NCBI GenBank assembly: GCA_900551155.1
Contig: URVA01000103.1
Coordinates: 1-5,027 of the forward strand
From: an uncultured Eggerthella sp.
Lineage (GTDB): Bacteria > Actinomycetota > Coriobacteriia > Coriobacteriales > Eggerthellaceae
Direction: 5' to 3'
Length of the DNA: 5,027 nucleotides
The notes under the pieces are model-generated. The model worked only from the letters and a program-made list of their open reading frames with translations. It searched no databases and was not told the origin of the DNA. The position numbers and the translations under genes were made by a program. Below are positions 1 to 4,361 of the stretch, one piece after another; the first letter of the stretch is position 1; each line of letters starts with the position of its first letter.

Positions 1-76
1 ATAAGGAATATCATTCTGATCCCAATGTTGTATACCTTTGCATATACCGCATCGGGATCAGAATGATATTCCTTAT
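1..76. repeat. Perfect 23-bp inverted repeat at the window edge
   Basis: Bases 1-23 are the exact reverse complement of bases 54-76, with a 30-base centre (24-53). The centre itself is partly self-complementary: GTATA at 30-34 against TATAC at 43-47, and ATG at 25-27-side bases against CAT-side bases at 50-52, leaving an 8-nt loop at 35-42. The right arm (54-76) encodes normal LeuC residues KEYHSDP. The left arm reads NIGIRMIFL-type sequence that does not look like LeuC. The repeat runs flush to base 1, so its true outer limit is unseen. The best explanation is a fold-back chimera at a contig end, not a genomic element. Confidence 0.9.
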
Positions 77-818
77 AAGGACGCTCGGTACGACCATCCA
101 TATAAGCACGCGTTACATCGTCAACTGCAATAAGGCCAGCTTTGCCGCCAGCTTCGATTGCCATATTAGAAATAGAAAGACGCTCGTCCATGGTTAGCGA
201 TTCAATAGCGCTGCCGCGGAATTCCATTGCCTGATACAATGCCCCGTCAACGCCAATCATGCCAATGATGTGCAAAATGATGTCTTTACCCGTAACGCCT
301 GGCTGAAGTTCTCCTTCAATGTTGAACAGAATTGATTCAGGAACTTTAAACCAAGCCTTGCCCGTTGCGTAACCAATTGCAGCATCCGTAGAACCAACAC
401 CCGTAGCGAAAGCGCCCAGAGCACCATAAGTGCAGGTGTGGCTATCGGCGCCAATAATAAGGTCGCCCGCACCGACAACGCCCTGTTCAGGTAGAAGTGC
501 ATGCTCAACACCCATGCAACCTACCTCGTAAAAATGCGTAATACCCTGTTCACGTGCAAATTCACGGGTCATTTTTGCCTGTTCAGCACTTTGGATGTCC
601 TTGTTAGGAACATAATGGTCAGGGACAAGTGCAATCTTAGTAGGATCAAATACCTTATCTACGCCAACCTTCTTGAATTCTTTGATTGCAATAGGGGCGG
701 TAACATCGTTAGATAAGACAAGATCAAGATCGCACTCGATTAGCTGGCCAGGAACTACTTCTTCGAGTCCTGCATGAGCGGCAAGAATTTTCTCGGCCAT
801 AGTCATCGGGCGTGCCAT
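1..818 (-). CDS. leuC: 3-isopropylmalate dehydratase large subunit, N-terminal part (cut by window edge)
   Basis: This is the large subunit of isopropylmalate isomerase, the aconitase-family [4Fe-4S] enzyme that, with LeuD, converts 2-isopropylmalate to 3-isopropylmalate in cytoplasmic leucine biosynthesis. The reverse strand is open from an ATG at 818-816 to the edge (272 codons). It contains VPDHYVPNKDI (residues 65-75), EVGCMGVEHALLP (98-110) and the family signature GADSHTCTYGALGAFATGVG (123-142). The compact N-terminus (MARPMTMAEKILAAHAG) fits the roughly 420-residue HacA-like LeuC subtype rather than the longer E. coli type. The three cluster cysteines of the family lie further toward the C-terminus, outside the window. 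An AAGGAG box 5 nt upstream supports the start. Codons 1-265 read as normal LeuC. Codons 266-272 (positions 23-3) lie in an inverted copy of upstream sequence and are probably artefactual. Homoaconitase or dimethylmalate dehydratase large subunits are alternatives within the same family. leuD would be expected beyond the left edge. Confidence 0.93.
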   Translation of the reverse strand, partial: MARPMTMAEKILAAHAGLEEVVPGQLIECDLDLVLSNDVTAPIAIKEFKKVGVDKVFDPTKIALVPDHYVPNKDIQSAEQAKMTREFAREQGITHFYEVGCMGVEHALLPEQGVVGAGDLIIGADSHTCTYGALGAFATGVGSTDAAIGYATGKAWFKVPESILFNIEGELQPGVTGKDIILHIIGMIGVDGALYQAMEFRGSAIESLTMDERLSISNMAIEAGGKAGLIAVDDVTRAYMDGRTERPYKEYHSDPDAVYAKVYNIGIRMIFL

Positions 819-822
819 GTTC

Positions 823-830
823 TCTCCTTC
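823..830 (-). promoter_or_regulatory. Shine-Dalgarno site of leuC
   Basis: The reverse strand reads GAAGGAGAGAAC directly before the leuC ATG. The AAGGAG core (829-824) ends 5 nt from the start codon. It is a near-consensus site and fixes the start at 818. No other in-frame ATG nearby has a comparable box. Confidence 0.8.
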
Positions 831-858
831 TATTTTCGTCTTGTGATAAAACTATTTA

Positions 859-867
859 AGTATATCA
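859..867 (-). promoter_or_regulatory. Candidate extended -10 promoter for leuC
   Basis: The reverse strand shows TGATATACT (867-859), matching the extended -10 pattern TGnTATAnT. It lies about 41 bp upstream of the leuC ATG. No good -35 hexamer sits at 16-18 bp spacing, which extended -10 promoters can tolerate. Transcription would begin near 852, giving a short leader. This is a sequence match only. Confidence 0.3.
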
Positions 868-923
868 CCGCACTATTTGTTCCATTCGGCTTGAAGTCAG
901 GTTTCCGTGTTACAACTTTGTTT

Positions 924-965
924 CACCCGCGAACGGCCACCCACGAACGGCCACTCGCAACCCGC
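924..965. repeat. 14-bp tandem repeat, two near-identical units plus a degenerate third
   Basis: Unit 1 is CACCCGCGAACGGC (924-937). Unit 2 is CACCCACGAACGGC (938-951), one mismatch from unit 1. Unit 3 is CACTCGCAACCCGC (952-965), matching 10 of 14 positions of unit 1. The three units are contiguous and in phase. They sit between leuC and the divergent gene and are more GC-rich than their surroundings. They could be iterated protein-binding sites or part of the leuC leader, but nothing in the sequence decides between these. Confidence 0.75.
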
Positions 966-981
966 AGTACTATATGCGAGT
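953..981. repeat. 7-bp inverted repeat around a candidate -10 box
   Basis: ACTCGCA (953-959) and TGCGAGT (975-981) are perfect inverted arms separated by 15 bp. The spacer holds the palindrome AGTACT (966-971) and the minus-strand TATAGT (974-969). The left arm overlaps the degenerate third unit of the 14-bp repeat. The arrangement resembles an operator, but an arm of this length can also arise by chance. Confidence 0.4.
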
Positions 982-996
982 TGACATACATGAAAA
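969..996 (-). promoter_or_regulatory. Alternative candidate -35/-10 promoter for leuC
   Basis: The reverse strand has TTTTCA (996-991), a 16-bp spacer and TATAGT (974-969). These match the sigma-70 consensus at 4/6 and 5/6. It would produce a leader of about 145 nt that includes the 14-bp repeats. The -10 lies between the arms of the inverted repeat 953-959/975-981, so a regulator binding there could control it. This is weak evidence, in competition with the candidate nearer to leuC. Confidence 0.25.
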
Positions 997-1135
997 GATG
1001 TAATTCGTATGGGCTCATTGCCACAAGTAACAACATGTCCACCCGCAATCTGTCACAAATATAGCTGCGGCTTCAACTTCCATTAACCGTCCAAAATATC
1101 CACAAACTGCCCTGAACAGGTAAGGTTCTCAGATT

Positions 1136-1144
1136 TGGTATACT
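1136..1144 (+). promoter_or_regulatory. Candidate extended -10 promoter for the membrane-protein gene
   Basis: TGGTATACT matches the extended -10 pattern TGnTATAnT and lies 41 bp upstream of the GTG start at 1186. No recognisable -35 is found at 16-18 bp spacing. Transcription would start near 1151, leaving a leader of about 35 nt. Its position and form mirror the minus-strand TGATATACT candidate for leuC. Confidence 0.35.
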
Positions 1145-1185
1145 TGAAAAGTTATAACGGATTACGCAGATAGGTTTCTAACGCA

Positions 1186-2529
1186 GTGAAATTCAACTTC
1201 CGAAATCTTTTTGCCGGTTTGGTCATTATCATTGTGCTGGCGTTCGTCTTTTTACGAGGCGATCAACTCAATGAATTAGCAGCTACCATGGCGCAAGGTG
1301 CCATGATTCCTTTAGTGATTGCAATCCTAACTCAGCTCTGTAAATACTTCGCACAAAGTTTTGCTTACAAGTTTTCATTCCAAGCAGTCGGCGAAACTAT
1401 GAAGCCAAAGTACACGCTTCCTTTAGTTTTTGGCACATTCTTTTTGAATACCGTATTCCCGAGTCTTAACCTTGCAGGCACCACACTTGTTGTTGATGAC
1501 GCTCGCAGACGAGGTATTGCTCCTGGTAAAGCAACTTCTGCCGCAATCTTGATGCAAATCACCGTTGATTCCGCTTTTGCCACCATCATGGTAATTAGCT
1601 TTACCATTCTTGCTCTTACGGTTGGCCTTTCTCCCCTTTGGTTACTTTTGGGATTACTGGTAATTTTGCTGGTAAGTGTTTTGATTGGCATCATGGTATT
1701 GGGCAACAAAAACCCTGCCCTTATCATTCGCATTCTTACCCCAATAGCTAACTTTATTAATAAAGTACTCGTGCGCTTCAACAAAAAGCCCCTTGAGCCT
1801 TGGGTAGACAAAACCATCATGAGCTTTTCAGGAGCCGCGAAACTTATTGCGAAGAACCCGAAATCCACTGCTAAAGCATTCGGTTGTTCCATCGTTGCAA
1901 GTTGTTGCGAGCTTTCTGCATTTTGCTTAGTGGGCTTTTCTTTTGGTGTAAGCGTTCCAGAATCGCTTGTTTGTGGCTATGTTGTAGCTACCTTATTCGC
2001 CATGATTTCTATTACCCCACAAGGCGTTGGTGTTGTAGAAGCAGCGGTCACCGTTGCCTTTACCGCTTTTGGTGCTTCTGCCACTGCGGGTATGGCAATT
2101 GGTCTGGTGTATCGCGGCATTGTATTTTGGATGCCATTTATCATCGGCGCTATTCTGATTCAAACAACCAAAACATTCCGTCCCAATTCCAAAAAGAAGA
2201 AGGTGGAGAAAGCCCCAAAGGGCAATTTCAACTACGAACGTGAACAGGCTGAAATTACCAAAAAAGCTCAGGCTCAGCGCGAGAAGATGAATGCTATTCG
2301 CCCTCATCTTTCCTCTTCGAAATCAGATACCTCTGCAACAGACGAATCTTCTGCGCCAGACAATTCCGCATCAGATAACTCCGCATCCGATTCTCCATCC
2401 AATTCCGCATCTGATTCCGACACTTCCAAATCTGGATCCAATGGCTCCCCCGTCAAAGACGGATCCGCTGGCTCCTCTACTAAATCCGATTCCAATACCT
2501 CCCCTGCCAAAGAAATAGAAAACGTATAA
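1186..2529 (+). CDS. LPG-synthase-TM (UPF0104) family integral membrane protein with Ser-rich tail
   Basis: This 447-residue polytopic membrane protein resembles the lysylphosphatidylglycerol synthase transmembrane domain family (flippase-like, AglD/MprF N-terminal type). The family signature shows as NTVFPSLNLAG (88-98) and SITPQGVGVVEAAV (275-288), the counterpart of the usual PGGLGxxE motif. I see about eight hydrophobic segments: near 8-23, 40-58, 77-95, 119-147, 150-173, 231-255, 259-297 (long) and 303-326. A basic stretch KKKKVEKAPKG (336-346) follows, then a charged region and a Ser/Asp-rich tail (376-441). There is no MprF-type aminoacyl-transferase domain, so lysyl-PG synthesis is not implied, and the substrate is unknown. 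The start is GTG. The frame is closed by TAG at 1171-1173 upstream and only a weak AGG lies ahead, so the ribosome site is poor. The first hydrophobic segment begins 7 residues in, which fits this start. No terminator follows, so read-through into the next gene is possible. Confidence 0.8.
   Translation: MKFNFRNLFAGLVIIIVLAFVFLRGDQLNELAATMAQGAMIPLVIAILTQLCKYFAQSFAYKFSFQAVGETMKPKYTLPLVFGTFFLNTVFPSLNLAGTTLVVDDARRRGIAPGKATSAAILMQITVDSAFATIMVISFTILALTVGLSPLWLLLGLLVILLVSVLIGIMVLGNKNPALIIRILTPIANFINKVLVRFNKKPLEPWVDKTIMSFSGAAKLIAKNPKSTAKAFGCSIVASCCELSAFCLVGFSFGVSVPESLVCGYVVATLFAMISITPQGVGVVEAAVTVAFTAFGASATAGMAIGLVYRGIVFWMPFIIGAILIQTTKTFRPNSKKKKVEKAPKGNFNYEREQAEITKKAQAQREKMNAIRPHLSSSKSDTSATDESSAPDNSASDNSASDSPSNSASDSDTSKSGSNGSPVKDGSAGSSTKSDSNTSPAKEIENV
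2362..2415 (+). repeat. 15-bp coding repeat (NSASD) in the Ser-rich tail
   Basis: Three 15-nt units each encode Asn-Ser-Ala-Ser-Asp: 2362-2376, 2377-2391 and 2401-2415. Units 1 and 2 are directly adjacent and differ at 2 positions. Units 1 and 3 differ at 1 position, and 9 nt separate units 2 and 3. The near-identical DNA suggests recent slippage expansion rather than only selection on amino-acid content. Confidence 0.75.
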
Positions 2530-2568
2530 GCATTCTTTTCACACAGTAAACCAAGAATACAGAACAGA

Positions 2569-2591
2569 TATAATTCTTCCCCGAGGAAGAA
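2569..2591 (+). promoter_or_regulatory. Consensus -10 box and adjacent inverted repeat upstream of the nitroreductase gene
   Basis: A perfect TATAAT lies at 2569-2574, 26 bp before the ATG at 2601. No good -35 is present at normal spacing; TTCACA (2538-2543) is 25 bp away, too far. Directly after it, TTCTTCC (2574-2580) and GGAAGAA (2585-2591) form a perfect 7-bp inverted repeat around CCGA. The expected start point, near 2581, falls inside the repeat, so it could act as an operator. The right arm runs into the AAGGA ribosome site (2591-2595), 5 nt before the ATG. Confidence 0.4.
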
Positions 2592-2600
2592 AGGACAACT

Positions 2601-3179
2601 ATGCCTAGCTTTATTGAACACTTATCCCATACCACGCGAAGCTGCCGCCGTTTTCGTGGGATTTATCCCGTTACTAAAGAACTAATGACAAAATGGGTCG
2701 ACAATGCCCGCCTGACTGCAAGCGCTGGTAACAAGCAGCCTCTTCGCTATCGCATCGTTACCGACAAAGACCAGTGTGCTGAAGTTTTTACTACCCTCTC
2801 CTGGGCAGCACAACTACCTGATTGGGATGGCCCTGTAGAAGGAGAGCGTCCTTCGGGTTACATCATTATGGCAGTGGACTCTGAAACCTTTAAAGGCGAG
2901 TTATGGCGCTTTGATGCTGGTATTGCAGCTCAGACTATTATGCTTGCATCCACAGAAGAAGGATTTGGCGGCTGCATGATCTTGTCATTTAAACGAGCTG
3001 AATTAAAAAAGATACTTGCCATGCCTGAAGGATTAGAACCTGTACTGGTATTAGCGCTCGGTCGCCCTATTGAAGACATTCGTTTGGTTGATGCGGAAAA
3101 TGGCGATACCACGTATTATCGTGATGAAAATCAAGTTCATTACGTTCCAAAACGTAGGCTTGAAGATATTTGGTTTTAA
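2601..3179 (+). CDS. Nitroreductase-family FMN protein
   Basis: This 192-residue protein belongs to the nitroreductase superfamily: cytoplasmic, usually dimeric FMN enzymes that use NAD(P)H to reduce nitro compounds, quinones, enones or other acceptors. The visible hallmarks are RSCRRF near the N-terminus (13-18, the usual FMN-phosphate arginine region), TASAGNKQPLRY (39-50, the PSxxNxQPWRF-like motif), DAGIAAQTIMLASTEEGFGGCMI (around 105-127, the core helix plus Gly-rich turn) and VLALGRPIED (150-159). The ending HYVPKRRLEDIWF (180-192) is common in this group. The length is typical. The substrate cannot be read from sequence, and the cysteines at 15 and 125 have no assignable role. The start has an AAAGGA site just upstream. 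It lies 71 bp after the membrane-protein gene and has its own candidate -10. A strong terminator follows 9 nt after the stop, so transcription ends here. Confidence 0.87.
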   Translation: MPSFIEHLSHTTRSCRRFRGIYPVTKELMTKWVDNARLTASAGNKQPLRYRIVTDKDQCAEVFTTLSWAAQLPDWDGPVEGERPSGYIIMAVDSETFKGELWRFDAGIAAQTIMLASTEEGFGGCMILSFKRAELKKILAMPEGLEPVLVLALGRPIEDIRLVDAENGDTTYYRDENQVHYVPKRRLEDIWF

Positions 3180-3188
3180 CAACTATAC

Positions 3189-3214
3189 AAGAGCCACTTC
3201 GGTGGCTCTTTTGT
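3189..3214 (+). terminator. Intrinsic terminator with UUCG tetraloop
   Basis: The stem GAGCCAC (3191-3197) pairs with GTGGCTC (3202-3208) around a TTCG loop closed by C-G, an exceptionally stable tetraloop. Two further A-T pairs extend it (3189-3190 with 3209-3210). A T-rich run, TTTTGTT, follows. It lies 9 nt after the nitroreductase stop codon and separates that gene from the J-protein gene. Confidence 0.9.
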
Positions 3215-3257
3215 TATGCTCAAACCTACGTGTTCATCTTAGACGTTGGGTTTACCT

Positions 3258-4253
3258 ATGAAAAAATCCGTCGCATTAAAAACGCTTGGTCTTTCTGAAG
3301 GGGCTTCAGACGAAGAAATCAAGAAAGCTCACCGCAAGCTTATCATCGAAAATCATCCAGATAAGTTTGGACAAGATGCTGAAGCACGCGCAAAAGCCGA
3401 AGAGAAAACTAAGCTCATAAACGAAGCACGTGATGTATTGCTCAATCGATCCTGGGATCCTGAATATGCTTCTGCGGGCACTGCCTATGGTGCCCCCTTC
3501 TCGTACGATCCCTTTGCTGCTGCTTATGGACAAAACCCCTTTGGTACTTATACCGCACGCCGCGGCCAAAGTGCTACGACAAGCGGACATAATTCAGGTA
3601 CCAATTCCCAAGGCGGTGCCTATAGCGGAAACCCTTTTGCGGGATGGCCCTTTAGCGAAACGTTCGTTTGGACCACTTGGGATTCTTCAGGTCAGCAGCA
3701 CACCTACACTTCAAGCACTGGATCGCAAAGGCCCTATGACTCGCAAGGTTCTTACAAAACATATGCGGGTGGCACTTCGCAAGCTGATCCCTTTGCAGGA
3801 TTTGACCCCCACGTTAATCCGTTTAGCAGCTCTTACACCCCACGCGGAGCCAATGATCCCTTTAGCAGCTTTTTCAACATGTTCTTCACCCAAGAAAAGA
3901 CCTTGGAAGATCAACTAAAAGATGCGAAGAAAGATTTAGCGCTTGATCTAAAACTTATTGCTGCAAAGCTTGTTCTTTTAATCTTGGCCTTTTTGCTGGC
4001 GATTCCTGCCACGGGACTGTTCTTGTATACGATCATTTCCATTGGACAAGGCGTCTGGAAGCGACTGCGTTATCTTTCCCTTATATTCTTAGTGCCTTTT
4101 GCAATGCTTGCACTTATTTTTGCACCTGCAGGCACTGCGCATATCGGAATTATCCCCTTCGTTCTATTTGGGTGTGCAGTTGTGTTTGACGTACAAAACG
4201 TATATCGACATGCAAAGCGAATCAGCCAAATCAAAAACGCCATGAAACAATAG
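3258..4253 (+). CDS. Membrane-anchored J-domain (DnaJ-like) protein
   Basis: This 331-residue J-protein is expected to stimulate an Hsp70 (DnaK) ATPase at the membrane. The N-terminal J domain (about 1-65) has KTLGLSEGASDEEIKKAHRKL helix II sequence and the essential HPD at 33-35. Residues 70-210 form a Gly/Ser/Tyr/Phe-rich, probably disordered linker with six [DN]PF motifs, at 84, 93, 125, 177, 187 and 200. There are no CxxCxGxG zinc-finger repeats and no DnaJ C-terminal substrate domain, so this is a class C J-protein rather than DnaJ itself. An acidic/basic helix (213-232) leads to a hydrophobic region with about three membrane spans (near 233-262, 271-292 and 296-313) and a basic tail. 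I chose ATG at 3258. The in-frame TTG at 3246 would add only four residues and has no ribosome site; the ATG's own site is also weak. A weak TGTTATGCT (3212-3220) could serve as an extended -10. The client or partner is unknown. Confidence 0.85.
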   Translation: MKKSVALKTLGLSEGASDEEIKKAHRKLIIENHPDKFGQDAEARAKAEEKTKLINEARDVLLNRSWDPEYASAGTAYGAPFSYDPFAAAYGQNPFGTYTARRGQSATTSGHNSGTNSQGGAYSGNPFAGWPFSETFVWTTWDSSGQQHTYTSSTGSQRPYDSQGSYKTYAGGTSQADPFAGFDPHVNPFSSSYTPRGANDPFSSFFNMFFTQEKTLEDQLKDAKKDLALDLKLIAAKLVLLILAFLLAIPATGLFLYTIISIGQGVWKRLRYLSLIFLVPFAMLALIFAPAGTAHIGIIPFVLFGCAVVFDVQNVYRHAKRISQIKNAMKQ

Positions 4254-4290
4254 ACGAATAGCCCTGCAACCACCAATAGATGGCAACCAA

Positions 4291-4337
4291 TAAAAAGGCT
4301 TCGAACTTTCTGAATCACTAAGTTCGAAGCCTTTATA
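4291..4337. terminator. Bidirectional terminator between convergent genes
   Basis: A perfect 15-bp stem (4294-4308 with 4320-4334) encloses an 11-nt loop. Read on the minus strand, the stem is followed by TTTTTATTGG, a good U-tract, so it best serves the shikimate dehydrogenase gene, whose stop is 25 nt before the stem. On the plus strand it is followed only by CTTTATAG, a weaker tract, but it can still end the J-protein transcript, whose stop is at 4253. Confidence 0.88.
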
Positions 4338-4361
4338 GTAATGCTTTCTATTGACCCGTCT

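Larger units (their letters stand above)
819..1185. other. Divergent intergenic region between leuC and the membrane-protein gene
   Basis: These 367 bp separate two genes that point away from each other, so promoters for both should lie here. I see a GC-richer block with a 14-bp tandem repeat (924-965), a 7-bp inverted repeat (953-981), two weak minus-strand promoter candidates and one plus-strand extended -10. I found no tRNA, convincing riboswitch, leader-peptide attenuator rich in leucine codons, or intrinsic terminator. Short open frames across it (for example 774-1064 plus) overlap the antisense of leuC and show no coding signs. Confidence 0.7.

Noticed and set aside
1..76. The inverted repeat as a transposon end, invertible promoter or genuine terminator hairpin
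   Set aside because: It lies inside the leuC reading frame, has no T-tract, transposase or target duplication, and is flush with the window edge. A fold-back artefact explains it more simply.
257..511. 84-codon open frame on the minus strand
   Set aside because: It is an out-of-frame shadow inside leuC, whose correct frame carries the family motifs.
865..885. Minus-strand mini-ORF MEQIVR as a leucine attenuation leader peptide
   Set aside because: It has no leucine codons, no ribosome site, and no terminator/antiterminator pair follows.
866..890. T-box-like sequence (ATGGAACAAATAGTGCGG) upstream of leuC
   Set aside because: It only loosely resembles the conserved T-box bulge, with no specifier stem or terminator visible.
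924..965. The 14-bp repeats as a CRISPR array
   Set aside because: The units are too short and are directly adjacent, without spacers.
981..1010. Perfect TTGACA at 981-986 as a plus-strand -35
   Set aside because: At 16-18 bp spacing the candidate -10 sequences (ATTCGT, TTCGTA, TCGTAT) match poorly, and the site lies about 200 bp from the plus-strand gene.
774..1064. 96-codon plus-strand open frame running from leuC antisense into the intergenic region
   Set aside because: No ribosome site and no recognisable protein features; it overlaps the well-supported leuC start and the repeat block.
1365..1892. 175-codon minus-strand open frame antisense to the membrane-protein gene
   Set aside because: It is a shadow of a strongly coding, motif-bearing gene on the other strand and has no start context.
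2304..2621. 105-codon acidic minus-strand open frame opposite the Ser-rich tail
   Set aside because: Its acidic repeats (SDAELDGES-like) are the mirror of the Ser/Asp codon repeats on the plus strand, and it runs through the nitroreductase promoter and start.
3246..3257. TTG at 3246 as the start of the J-protein
   Set aside because: It adds only MGLP, has no ribosome site, and ATG at 3258 begins directly before the J domain.
1186..4253. The three plus-strand genes as a new linked defence or membrane system
   Set aside because: A strong terminator separates the J-protein gene from the first two, promoters appear separate, and none of the proteins has a typical effector domain. Synteny across genomes would be needed to claim linkage.
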